From: Larix kaempferi
Taxonomy: Eukaryota; Streptophyta; Pinopsida; Pinales; Pinaceae
DNA: 64,000 nucleotides
Reading direction: 5' to 3'
Assembly (NCBI GenBank): GCA_027924585.1
Contig: BSBM01000597.1
Coordinates: 5,409,501-5,473,500 of the forward strand
Below the pieces are notes generated by a model, which worked only from the letters and a program-made list of their open reading frames with translations, ran no database searches and was not told the DNA's origin. Made by a program: the position numbers and the translations under genes. This document shows positions 21,591 through 32,896 of this stretch, piece after piece; position 1 is the stretch's first letter, and each line of letters opens with the position of its first letter.

Positions 21591-22608
21591 TGTGTTACAT
21601 AGTTAAATAGTTATTCCCCTTTCCTTATGATCAATTTATGGTTGAAATGGGATGTTTTGATGAGACCATGTTCTTAACCACTTGGTATTGCTAGGTGTTC
21701 CACACGAAAATAAAAATTGGGCATAATCTTGCTAAGCCACAAAAGAGTAAAAAGTGGCATTGTTGGGTTAGCATGGCCCGTTGATGTTGCTCTATAACGT
21801 CTAAGAATGAAGTACATATAAACCCATCACCATCATCCATGGTCATATTCAAAAACAATATTGACACAGATTTTGAATTGAGATTAGACATAATATCATG
21901 TTGATTAAGAACTCACACTAGTGACTACACATGTTGTACTGAAGGAGCCTCCTAGGGTTTATGTAACATTTGAATTGTGAAGAAATTAGTACTATCCGGT
22001 TTCAAGATGACCTTAAAAAAACTAAATGGCTCCAACCAAAGATACTATATTAAAAGAAAAAATTTAAAGAGTAATGAGACAAAAGCTAGCGAGTGAATAT
22101 AAGTGAGATTTAAAAAATGTTATCTAATATTTGCAATAAGAATATGTTCCCTTTCCTCTAGATTGGTAGGTGATGATGGGCCCAAGACTAAGGCCTGTCC
22201 ATACCCGAGTATCTATCTTAGTGTGCCAAGTTATCCAAACACTCTGCAGGATTCTATTAGTCGACCAATCCTGCACCATCGAACTTCCTCCTACACACAC
22301 AGTGACCATCCATTCTTGGTCATGTTTTCTCTGCGTAAAACCCTATGGATAGATACCAAAACTCGTCGGGTTCCTGTTCCTGAATATCTAGAAATTTATT
22401 CACTCCTAACACTCAAGTTTTGAAATGGTTAATTGTGCTTTGTAACTTGACCTCTTTTATTGATATTTATTAGTTTGAATTTCTCTTAATATACTCACAA
22501 TGTTTTATTAATCTATTTGCAAAAAAGGACCAATAAAGAAGAGTCACTTTCTACATCAATGATCCATTAGTAACACACAACTTGATTAGGTTCTAAAAAA
22601 TGATGCAA
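21591..22608. other. Unassigned DNA left of the large TIR element
   Basis: No coding or repeat signature was recognised. It ends at the TAGT target site at 22609-22612. Confidence 0.4.
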
Positions 22609-22612
22609 TAGT

Positions 22613-22639
22613 AACCACTTATACTATGAAACGAGAACT
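22613..22639 (+). repeat. Left terminal inverted repeat
   Basis: 27 bp identical to the reverse complement of 33274-33300. Its inner end ACGAGAACT is followed after CGACAC by its own inverse AGTTCTCGT, so the terminus can form a 9-bp hairpin (22631-22654). The surrounding TAGT at 22609-22612 is the target duplication. Confidence 0.9.
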
Positions 22640-23211
22640 CGACACAGTTCTCGTTTTTCTCTCTCCTAATTTTAGTAGCTATTTTTACCCCCGTTTCAAA
22701 AATGGTTGATGCCAGTATCACACATTTTCATTTTGAGACATTTTTTGGGGCCTTTGAATCATCTTTGTTGTAAAATATTTTTAATTTCTATTTTCAAGTG
22801 TGTTTTTTGAAATATAACAAAATAACATACATTTTTAAGCAATTTATAATGAAAAACATATACATTTTACGATTTTTTCTATAAAATAAGACATTTTTAT
22901 GGACAAAATAAGACATTTTTATTGACAAAATTGTAAACAATTCCAGAAAATAAAGACATTTAAAACCATTTTCAATGAATTTTCAGAGAATTTTTCTCTA
23001 AAAATGATCATATTTCATATTAGTTATCGAAAAGTGACGACTCACGTAAATTCAAGAAAAAATATACAAATTATTTGTAAAAAAATATTAAAAACATTAT
23101 ATTTAGAAATTTTATTTCTAAAATAAAGTCTGGAAGTCAAAACATTACTAATATTTCTGATCAAAAACTGTCAAAAATTGTCAAAATTAACATTTTCTTC
23201 AAAACATGAAA

Positions 23212-24741
23212 CTATTCAACAATATCATGCATGCCAAATTCTTCATCGACATTGGAATTTTCTGGAGCTTGACTTTCCTCAGGGACATCAATGTCCTCTT
23301 CCATTGGGTCTTCTATGTCTGCAAGATCCCCAAAGTGCTCCTTTCCAAACACCCCTCCTAACGGGGGTTGGGGCTCTTTTGACATCTTTGCCACAAGTGT
23401 TTCACTAAACTCTCCTTTCTTCAAACCAACTTCTTGCAGTTCATCTAGAAGAACTTGAATAGCCTTAATTTTTTGTTTTATGTAATTGCATTGGAGTGGA
23501 TCATTATCAATCGATATGCAATTTCTTCCTTTCTGTAAGGAGCATGCTATTGTTGTACCTAATCACCAAAAACAAAATTAAAGTTAAGTCAAATAGCATA
23601 AAGAAGCATACTTTAAAACAATAAAATAATGAAGGATAAAACATACAATAAAACTTGATATATTATTTCATATGTAATATGAGAAAGTTTACCTGAACCC
23701 GAGAACAAATCTAAGACCCAATCTCCTTATCTTGAAAATGTATCTATGAGATAATTAATCAATGCTTGTGGCTTTTGATAGATGTTTACAGTCACTCCTT
23801 TCAAATCCCTTTCTTCACATGTTAATTTTTTTACCACGGCATTATAACTCAATATTTGACTATGTTTTCCTCCTCTCTTTTCATTGATTAAAAGAGGTTC
23901 ATAAGCATCCTCCTGTGTCCAAGTTGCAACATGTATGCTTTCAGCATCACTCAGGAATGGATCGCTGCCTGAGCTACGAACATTAGGCTTTTGCCTGTAA
24001 CAAAAATATAAAACTATTAATTAACTTATCAATAAATATAATTGATTTATAAATTCAAAATTTTGATAATATAGTGCAAATATATTACCAATGAAGTTGC
24101 TTCCTTTTTTTTCCTTTACCCCTGAAGGCTTTCAACAAGCCCCCTAATTGTGTGTCTGAATGGAAAACAACAAATCTCCATAGTGGTGATGTTGTGACAT
24201 CTACAAATCCCAAAACCACTTTACTAAATGATTGGTAAGTATAAGGCTCACAATCATAAGTAGTGTTTCGGATATTGTATCCATGAGGGATATCTGCAAT
24301 CACTAGTGCGTACTCCTTTTTAGGAACAAGATTTGCAATGTTTGCACAGTCACCTAAAATGACTCTATATTGCACAGTGTCAAGCCCATTCCAAATATAA
24401 TGATCAAGTGTATCATCAAGTTCAACATTTGCAAGACATTGTCTCCTTTGTCGTTCTATTTTGGCTCTTTGGATATGGATTTGAAGGACTTCGGTACTCC
24501 AGCTCCACCCCTCTTTGACATCTTCAAATGAAAATGATCTCTATAAGTAATAAAATAGAAATGAATTGAATTAGAAAATAAATAAAATAGGATGTATCAT
24601 AGATCAACATACCTTCTTGAATGCAACAAAAAATTGTTGTAAACTTTCTATCGAGCTTGAGTCTGGATAGTTGCATTTGACATCATCCCAACTCTTCTCA
24701 CTCAACATTTTAACCATCTCCTCTTGTATTTTCATGTAGAC
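23212..24741 (-). pseudogene. Class beta DNA amino-methyltransferase (N4/N6), four exons
   Basis: Four exons with GT-AG introns join in consistent phase: 24741-24613, 24540-24089, 23994-23693 and 23558-23212, together 1,230 bp or 409 codons. Exon 2 holds ILGDCANIANLVPKKEYALV and IADIPHGYNI, the place of catalytic motif IV (normally DPPY). Exons 3-4 hold QKPQALINYLIDTF, then WVLDLFSGSGTT across the splice junction and NCISIDNDPLQCNYIKQKI, which are motif X/I of S-adenosylmethionine binding. Motif IV before motif I is class beta order. The family transfers a methyl group to the exocyclic amine of adenine (6mA) or cytosine (4mC) in DNA. Defects: a TAA at 23729-23727 just before motif I, and motif IV reads DIPH. 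It lies directly downstream of the ParB-like exon on the same strand and probably belongs to the same transcript. Confidence 0.87.
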
Positions 24742-24852
24742 CTTATGAATAGACAATGAAACAATAAATGATGTTTAAAATCATATATAATAATATAACA
24801 TAATACCTAGAACATAACAAATATGTTAAACTCAAAAAAATGCTCAACTTAC

Positions 24853-26254
24853 TTCTCAAGTTCGCTGCACATTTCCTCCATGGATAATTCACCTGACATT
24901 ACCCGTGATAGTATTATAGCTATTAATGTTTCATCCTTCACACCTTGCATTGTTCTCCAAGGTGTAATAGTCATGTCTTCTAGCAGATTCTTGACGTCAG
25001 GACCTGCCTTACCACCGCTCCATGGAACAACTCTACCTTTTTTCACTTTTTGGTTTTTTATGCCAATATTCTCCCACAAGCTAAATATGTCATCAATCAA
25101 ATCCCATGTTTTCCCAACTCTGAATGCCTACTGGAAATAGGCATCTACAGGCCTGAATGCATCACTTCCTCTAGAACTTTTTTGTAGCATAATATCATCT
25201 TTAATAGGGAGACCTATTTCCATACAACATTGTCTCCGAAAACTTCCATCAACTCTAGATTTTTCCCCACCACATATTTGCACAAATTCACTGTGTATAA
25301 ATCTCACCCTTTGAACACATGTAATTTTCAACCTATATTCACTATCTTTGTTATGATCCCATGCCAACAACTTTGCTTCAATATCTGTTAAACCAGCATA
25401 AATGATGCATTTAACTGTTTCAAAAATAAGGTTATTGGGATATTCTTGCATCAACTCTCTTATTGCCTCTGCAGAATGATTCCCTCCAAGAACATAATAT
25501 TTGTAATGAAAACATCTTGTTTCATCAAATTCATCTCTAGTAGGAACAACTTCCGAGTCAACAAGGACTAGGTAGTCAACAACATGTGCATAGGGATTGT
25601 GCCTCATCAATGCTTTCAAGTGAATATGTAAGTGATGTGGTTTTCTAATTCTAAAGTGATATTTCCCTTCTGTGGGTTTATAAAGTTGATTCACAATCAA
25701 ATCAAATGTATGTCCATTGTTAACCAACTTATCCCTCTGCAATCGATCTCGAATGGCATTTTGTGTTGTCTTGACAATGCCATCCTCTAAATCAGCACCT
25801 GGAGTAATGATTTCCCTACTGCCACCAGAATTTTCACTCTTAGATTCAGTAATAATGTTGGTTTCAACAACAACAGATCTCCTCCTTTTTTGATTTGAAG
25901 GGGTTCCTTCTAAATCTACAATGCCTTCAATAGGAATCGAGGCACTCTCAACCATATTTCTTTTACGAGATTGTTTGCTACTCTTACTAGTAGGAGTAAC
26001 AAGCTCATTTGCAACAATTTCATCATGTTCAGTTCGACGAGATGAAGATTTAAATATAACCCTTCTAGGTACCTGATTTGATTGTCGGATGCTCTTTCCT
26101 CTTTCTTCTTGTACTTCTTCAGTTTGAACATTTAACACTTGTTTTTTCTTCCTTGCTTCTGGTCCCTTTTGAATAGCGACAGTAATGACATCCATAGGAT
26201 CGGCCTCTGTATAATAAATTCCATTCAACTTTTTTGAAATCGAAATGGAAAAAT
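24853..26254 (-). pseudogene. ParB/sulfiredoxin-like domain exon
   Basis: The exon is open for about 467 codons apart from one TAG at 25130-25128. The first 170 residues are charged and low complexity with nuclear-signal-like runs (ARKKKQ, QSRKRN, NQKRRRS). The middle reads KPHHLHIHLKALMRHNPYAH, then YYVLGGNHSAEAIRELMQ, IIYAGLTDIEAKLLAWDHNK and SEYRLKITCVQRVRF. GGNH followed by a helix, then a GLTDxEA segment and HNxDSE, is the ParB N-terminal/sulfiredoxin fold as found in phage and bacterial ParB-methylase proteins (GNHR motif); here the usual Arg after NH is Ser. The end (SELSMEEMC-like, ELEK) meets a good donor GTAAGT at 24852. The simplest join to the methyltransferase exon at 24741 is one base out of phase, so either a different splice site is used or a frameshift has occurred. 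Confidence 0.75.
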
Positions 26255-26352
26255 CTTGCAAAATAAAAACATTATCGTATTAAATCTATTACATTGTGAT
26301 ATCCAAGTTATAAGAAAACCAGTTTAAGAATAATATCAATATTCAAACTTAC

Positions 26353-26804
26353 TCTCTCGCTTTCAATTTCATCCATGACCCTTGACAAAAATATGTGAAA
26401 TTTTCTTGAACATTATATTTTGCAATCTTCAAAGCATATATTATTTTTGCAAAGGTCTTGGCTTGTTTCACCTGTGCATAAACAATATCTGTACCCGACA
26501 CTACACATATATCTCTCAGCAATCCCAATAGATTGTAATCTGCTTGAATATATGGATCTGCAAAAAAAAATAAGAGAATGCTTTCTGGTTTTCCTTGATT
26601 TTTTTCCTTCAGATGCCAATGATACTCTGTTCTGTCTTCTTCTGCCGCATGTTTCTATTCTCTAGCATTCTTCATTCTTAATTCTTCAAAGCTAAGAACT
26701 CTCTCTTGAGTCTCAACATTCTCAAATGCCTCAACTATTTTTTTCGATGCAATGATTGCCTCTCTTGATCCAGAAATGTTTACAGATATTCGCCTTGATG
26801 CCAT
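26353..26804 (-). pseudogene. N-terminal exon(s) upstream of the ParB-like exon, unidentified
   Basis: From ATG at 26804 the frame reads MASRRISVNISGSREAIIAS and continues to a donor GTAAGT at 26352, broken by TAG at 26657-26655. The start resembles the first strand and helix of a KH-like fold, but too little is present to claim one. The later segment (YNLLGLLRDICVVSGTDIVY, KTFAKIIYALKIAKY) is helical and unrecognised. A poly-T acceptor-like TTTTTTTTTGCAG at about 26569-26557 suggests an extra intron here. It is the likely first exon of the ParB/methyltransferase gene; phase with 26254 is not clean. Confidence 0.5.
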
Positions 26805-27366
26805 TGTACCTATATCCAAAATGTAGAATTTTAAAATAAATCAACAAAAATTTATAATCTAAACAAAATCAACATCAATATTCACTATAAACTGTATTTG
26901 ACAAACGTTTTAAAAAATTTAAAAATATTCTTATCTTCATAATCGTTGTTTTTTACGTTTTGAAATTTAAAAAAAAAAATGTAAACCTACGCCCTACCCC
27001 TCTAACGAGCATAATAATTAATTTTAAAATAAAAATTACACCTACCCCTACCACATAAATATATAATAAAAATTTTAAAAAAGAAATTTAAAACCAACCT
27101 CATACCCCCTAACCCCTTAACAATATAATAAAATATTTAAAAACAAATTAAAAGTAACCCTCCCACCTAGCAATATAATACATAAGTTTTTAAAAAAATT
27201 AAAACTAACCCCACTAATAAAAATTAAAAAAACAATATAAAAAAAAATTAAAAAGACAATACAATAAAAGTTAAAAACCAAATATTTAAACTACCAAAAA
27301 AAATTTAGAATTAATTAAAAAAATTAAAATATAACTCTTCCCTTCCCCCTCCTCCCGGGCCGCCCG

Positions 27367-27786
27367 CTTGGGCGCCAAAGGGCGGCCCTCACGGCCCCCT
27401 CGATGCCGGGCATCGACGAGGGCCGTGAGGGCCGCCCTTTGGCGCCCAAGGGAGAGGACCGGGGCCGTGAGGGCTGCCCTTTGGCACCCAAGCCAGCGGA
27501 GGTCCTCCGCTTGGGCGCCAAAGGGCAGCCCTCATGGTCCCCGTCAATGCCCAGCATCGAGGGGGCCATGAGGGCCTCCCTTTGGCGCCCAAGCGAGCGG
27601 AGCTCTGCCGCTTGGGTGCCAAAGGGTGGCCCTCACAGCCCCCGTCGATGTTCGGCATCGAGGCGGCCGCCCTTTGGCGCCCAAGCGGGCGGAGGTCCGC
27701 CACTTGGGCGCCAAAGGGCAGCCCTCACGGCCCCCTCGATGCTGGGCATCGATGGGGGCCGTGAGGGCCGCCCTTTGGCTCCCAAG
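27367..27786. repeat. Cluster of four GC-rich 75-84 bp palindromes
   Basis: Each unit starts CTTGGGCGCCAAAGGG and ends with the inverse CCCTTTGGCGCCCAAG, with the arms meeting at GATGC..GCATCGA. Units are at 27367-27450, 27510-27593, 27611-27685 and 27703-27786, plus a half unit at 27461-27492. Spacers share GCGGAGGTCC-like sequence. The cluster is about 70 percent GC within AT-rich DNA and rich in CpG. It keeps frames open on both strands and therefore shows many false readings. The position between the two divergent genes suggests a regulatory or structural role. Confidence 0.92.
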
Positions 27787-28719
27787 CAGGGGGTCCAAGA
27801 GGAGGGGGAAGGTGAGGGTTTTTAAATTTTTTTTTATAATTAATTTTAATCTTTTTTAGGGGGTGGGGAGGCGGGGTTAATGATAAAAAAAATTTAGAAC
27901 ATGGGCGGAGGGTAAAAAAAAATAAGGAAGGGGGCATGGGTAGGTTTGGTAAAAATAATTAGTTTCTATTTTAAACCCAAAGCGAATATTCTTAGAATAA
28001 GGGGCAAGCCTTGTGGAATAAGGGGCAATCCTTGCCTCGATTAATAATACATGAATTTAAAAAAAAAATGTTTAAAAAAAATATAAAACTAACCCGGAAA
28101 GTGGTAGAGCCTCCTCTGTTGAATGTGCTAGAAGTTCCTCTCTACAATAATCCCGTTCTTCTTGAAAACCTTCGTGAATTGCTCCAAAGACTAAACAATC
28201 CTGTATTAATAAGATAGATTAGGTTTAATTTTACCATTCTTAAGAATGTTAAAAAAACAAAAATGTAAAAGAATAAAGCAATAAAGCAATAAAAACACAT
28301 TACTAAATTAATAAAGCCATAAAACAATCATTACTAAATTAATAAAAAAATAAAATAATTACTAACCTTGCAAGTGTTACTAAATTGCTCCAAAATAGAT
28401 GATGAATAGTAGGAAATCTAAAATGTTTATTTAGCGTAGAGTAAGTTTAACATTACTTTTTTACCAATGTGGGATAAAAAAATGAAAGTAGTTACTGCAT
28501 TATTATTAAATTTATATAAGATAGGTTAAAATTAAATAATTACTAATGTTATGAATGTTGGGTAAAACAAATGAAAATAATCATAGTTTTGTTACAAATT
28601 GTGAATAAAAAATGTTGTGAGAAATTTTATTAGTCTTAAATGTCTGGATAGAAATATGTAATTAGTTATTATATTATTTCAATTCTTTTAATATCATATG
28701 AATGCGCACTTTAATTTTG

Positions 28720-28800
28720 TAGGGAAATTTTGGAGGGAAAATTTTGAACGAAAATTTTGGAGGGAATTTTTGGAGGGAATATTTTGGAGGGATATTTTCG
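28720..28800. repeat. Short AAAATTTTGGAGGG repeats
   Basis: Five to six copies of an ATTTTGGAGGGA motif just upstream of the rightward gene, possibly part of its 5' region. Confidence 0.6.
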
Positions 28801-28927
28801 TTCTCATAGCTATAAGATTGTCGGTCGACAGTTGCACCATTCTACTTTTTGGTGAGGACTGTGGTAAAATTTCTTTGCAGTTGAGCGATACAGATTTTTC
28901 TATAATTCTATCTTTTAGGGAGAAGTC

Positions 28928-31900
28928 ATGGACTCATCTGAAGAAAATTCCAATGTCAATGAAGAAATGTACAGTTCATTTAGCCAAGATACTGGCAGTG
29001 CAAGCAATGTAATCAAGCATGTTATTCGAGAACTTCCTAGTTATGAAGATTTTGAAGACACTAGTAATGAAGAGAAAGAATGTGATGATGATGAAGAGGT
29101 TCCTCCAAGTGGGGATATTAAAGACAACAAACAATATGATAACAATTTTCCTCCCAACGAGGATTTTCAAGGCACCAATGATGATTTACCTGAAAGCGAG
29201 GATTTTCAAGGCACCAACGATGATTTTCCTTCAAGCAAAGATTTTCCTCCCGGCAAGGATTTTTGTGGGATTGATGATGATATTCGTCCCAGCAAGGATT
29301 TTAATGAAACGGATGATGATTCTGGTGAGGAAGAAGACATCAATAACGGTGAAAATGATTTTCCTCAAAGCGAGGATTTCAATGGAACAAATGATGACTT
29401 TCCTCCAAGCGAGGATTTGAATGGCACAGATGATGAGTTTCCTCCAAGCGAGGATTTCAATGGAACGGATGATGAGTTTCCTCCAAGCGAGGATTTCAAT
29501 GGAACGGATGATGATTTTCCTCCAAGCGAGGATTTCAATGGCACCAATGATGAGTTTCCTCCAAGCAAGGATTTCAATGGAACTGATGATGAGTTTCCTC
29601 CAAGCGAGGATTTCAATGGCACCGATGATGAGTTACCTCCAAGCCAGGATTTCAATGTCACCAATGATGAGTTACCTCCAAGCAAGGATTTCAATGGAAA
29701 CAATGGTGACTATCATCCAAGCGAGGATTTCAATGGCACTAATGATGATTTTCCTCCGAGTGAAGATTTCAATGGAACCGATGATGATTCCTCTCCGAGC
29801 GAGGATTTCAATGGCACCGATGATCATTCTATTGATGATCAAGCCACCAATGATGAAGACAGTGATTCTCCTTCAAGTAAGGATGGTACAGGAACCAATG
29901 ATGAAGACAGTGATTCTCCTCTAAGTAAGGATTTTACAGGAAACAATGATGAGAATGTTGAATCTCTAGAGTTCCCTTTCAGTGAAGAATTTAGTGGCAC
30001 AAATAATGTTGATGGTCACATTGATCTAGCAACAAGTGATCATGACAATAATTTTCATAATGAATTTGGTGATGAAATTTTCAATGAGGGGGGTGATATG
30101 CATCACAATGAAAACAATCATCCTGTTAAAGATGTTGTTGCAGACATAATGGTCCAAGAGATCTAGCGACAGAATCCAATGCAGAGCAGGATTAAGTGTA
30201 GGACTAGACCTTTTTATGTCAATCCAAATCATTCTAGTTATACAAGGTCTAGGAAAGAATTTCTCACAAGTCCAAGTTCCATTACTCATTTGATTTTGAG
30301 TGAGTGTTGCCACAAAAATTGTTTGAAACGTTTAGGCTACAATTATGTCTTGGAGAGAAGGAAGATGTATCTTTCAATGAACAAAAGCATGCAAAATTCA
30401 TATTTAGTGGGGTGCATGATTTCTACTAGGACAGGCTATGATTATCGCGTTGGAAGAATTATGCTTTGTAGAAAGGCATTCAAACGGATTCACTCAATTG
30501 GTAATCTTCGATTATCAAGAATCCAAACAAGACTAGAAAAGGATCCTACATTTTAAACTGACGATTATCAGGGACGAATCACTGGGCCATCAACACACAT
30601 TGCAATATCATGGATGCATGATTTCTTTTCCAAGCATGGAGAGAGTATGCCAAATAGACAAACAATACACATTCCAGATAATTTCACAAGGCAGGAAATC
30701 TACAACTTATACAAGGATTATGTTCAAGGTGGTCAAGGAAATGACAACTTCATCAGATATGCATATTTCACAAGAGTATGGAAAAAGAAGTTCAACAACG
30801 TCCGCATTCCAAAGAGGTCAAGGATGGGGGTCTGCAGTACATGTGCTTCTCTTAAAGAAATAAGGGATAGATCAGAAGGGATAGAAAGAGGTATGTTTAC
30901 AAAAAAAAAAAACAAATAGATAAATGTCAATTATTGAAGCTAGTTAACAATATTTTTTTGTTATGTTGTTTGTAAATTCCATAATCAATGCACTGCAAGA
31001 ACATCGCAATCAACAATCAAATGAACGAAAAAAATTGTACAAACATCGCAAGAAGTGTTACGATGCTCCACATAAGTATATGGGTTTGATAATTGATGGC
31101 ATGGATCAGAAAAAAACACTCTTGCCACATTTTTTCCGTGTGCCAAAGAATTTAAAGGAGGAGAATTTTATTCAGTTTCACTTGGTTGGGTGTATGGTTT
31201 TTAATGGTGAAATGATTCCAAGGGTTTACTTTACAGCTCCAAATATTCACAATGATGCAAATTTGACCATCAGCATAATTCACCATGTCATTACTCATTG
31301 GCTTGGTGATCTTCCAAAAGTTCTATATCTACAATTGGACAACACAAGCCGGGAAAACAAAAACTAGGTCGTGTTTGGTTATCTAAGCATGCTTGTGGAA
31401 TTGGGAATTTTTAAGAAGGTAAAAGTTGGGTTCCTTCTTGTTGGGCATACAGATGATCATATTGATCAAATGTTCAGCCATTTTGTAAGGACATTGAGGA
31501 GGAAGAAAGTCGGGAGCCTACCATCGTTGATTGAAATTATAGGGAAAGCATACCATCCGGAGCCTACTGTATAGAAATTGGAAGAAACTGTTGAAATGCG
31601 AAGATTTCTGTTTGGATCGCATGGTGAAGAAAGCTGCATTGAAAAACTTAATGACATTAGCTTTCAGCATCAATTTCGTATAAAAAAGATTGATGGAAAA
31701 ACACTATTGTGGGGAAAGAAGTACTCAACTAGCACAGAATGGGGGCCTTCATCAGGTTTGGCATTTTTGAAATTCATCCCAAGTCATCAAATGTATGTTT
31801 CAAATTTATTGTTATTGCAATCATCTACAGAGATTCATAATGCAAGGCGACATAGTAGAGATGTTGATTCTTCTCAATGCTTGGAAGAAATCAAAAAGTC

Positions 31901-32756
31901 TATTGAAGATACATATGAGTACTTTGATGTTGCTGATTCCGTTTGGTGGGAGTCTTTTTTCATGGAGCAGAGTGACATAATTTCAAACTCTACAAATGGA
32001 GATATATTTTTTAAGACTCCATTTGCTTGGCCACAGAGTTTATCAAATGAAAATGAGGTAACAAATGTTGAACCTCGAGCTGTTGAGTTTTCTCAAGTAG
32101 AGGAAAGAGAAATGTATATTGGCTCTAGAATATCATCTGCAAAGCGTCGAGAGATGGAAGACCTTTACACAGGCTTGGTACAAGATATCAAGGAGGGTTG
32201 CATGATTGCAGTTTTGGCTACAGATGATCCATGTCAATATCCATTCTGGATTGCAAAAGCTATGAAGGTCAATAAAGAAAATGAAGAAGTAGTATCAGTA
32301 GAAGTACATTGGTATGCAACAGATATGCACCCATTTGATGGTGTGTACAAGGAAGAGATGGTGGTTGAGAAAAAGGTTTGAAGAAAGAGAAAAAGAAAGG
32401 GTCAAAAAATAAATCGCCGCCGCATTGACATCTTGAAATTAGAGGAAGTTGATATACTTGTTTGTGATTTCAAGTTGACAAAGAAATACACTCTCTGCTC
32501 CAAGACTATAGAGATTATCAAGAGGTTGCTGCCACAGCCAGAAGTTGCAAGATGGGAGTCTGTTAAACCAAGCCGTAGATCCCGAAGGAATATGACATCT
32601 GAAATGATGGACATAGATGTAGACTCAGATGGTGCGCCCATTGATAATAGAGAAGAGTATGGGTCATCTACATCTTCATCAAGTCCTTCATCTGTAGAAA
32701 ATGTAGATTCGGATGTGGTGTCAGAATCCATGGATGAATTTGAAGAAGCAATGTAG
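28928..32756 (+). pseudogene. DUF7869-type transposase-like protein, two exons, five nonsense codons
   Basis: Exons 28928-30890 (donor GTATGTTTAC) and 31000-32756 (acceptor CACTGCAAG) join to 3,720 bp, a 1,239-codon frame without any frameshift. The N-terminal 400 residues are an acidic 13-residue repeat array. Then follow a cysteine-containing region (ECCHKNC, LCRKAFKRIHSIGNLRLSRI), KRSRMGVCSTCASLKE, and the core LIIDGMDQKKT, LPKVLYLQLDNTSRENKN, LVELGIFKKVKVGFLLVGHT and DDHIDQMFSHF. This core is the pattern of DUF7869 proteins, widespread in plant and animal genomes; the three conserved Asp positions (DGMD, QLDN, HIDQ) look like an RNase H-fold DDE/D triad. The C-terminus is Ser/Asp-rich. 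Stops: TAG 30164, TAA 30554, TAG 31365, TAG 31572, TGA 32379. Confidence 0.85.
29130..29850 (+). repeat. 39-bp in-gene repeat coding an acidic 13-residue unit
   Basis: About 16 units of the type FPPSEDFNGTDDE, the central six nearly identical at DNA level and the outer ones diverged. It lies in the first exon of the DUF7869-type gene and gives a strongly acidic, unfolded N-terminal region. Confidence 0.92.
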
Positions 32757-32896
32757 ATTCTTTTTATTAGTATGATTTTTGTAATTGAAACTCTAGAGGA
32801 GTTTTTGATGATGGGGTGTCAGAATCCATGGATGAAATTGAAGAAGCAGTTAGATGCTTTTTACTAGTATGATTTTTGTAATTGAAACTCTAGAGG
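32719..32896 (+). repeat. 98-bp duplication of the 3' gene end
   Basis: TGTCAGAATCCATGGATGAA starts at 32719 and again at 32817; both copies continue to TTGAAACTCTAGAGGA. The first copy includes the stop codon at 32754-32756, so the duplication lies at the gene end and 3' UTR. Confidence 0.85.

Larger units (their letters stand above)
26805..28927. promoter_or_regulatory. Divergent intergenic region of the large TIR element
   Basis: This 2.1 kb separates the start of the leftward gene (26804) from the start of the rightward gene (28928), so it should hold both promoters. It is very AT-rich except for the GC-rich palindrome cluster at 27367-27786. No clear TATA box can be singled out in the A/T background. 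Confidence 0.5.

Noticed and set aside
23212-26804. Bacterial contamination as source of ParB and methyltransferase
   Set aside because: The genes have several GT-AG introns in matching phase, lie between TIRs with a target duplication, and share composition with the plant DNA around them.
26720-26804. KH RNA-binding domain at the start of the ParB/methyltransferase gene
   Set aside because: Only the ISGSREAI-like segment fits; the GxxG loop and the rest of the fold are not visible.
27324-27937. Many overlapping Arg/Gly/Pro-rich readings
   Set aside because: They arise from GC-rich palindromes that lack stops on both strands; every frame shows the same kind of sequence.
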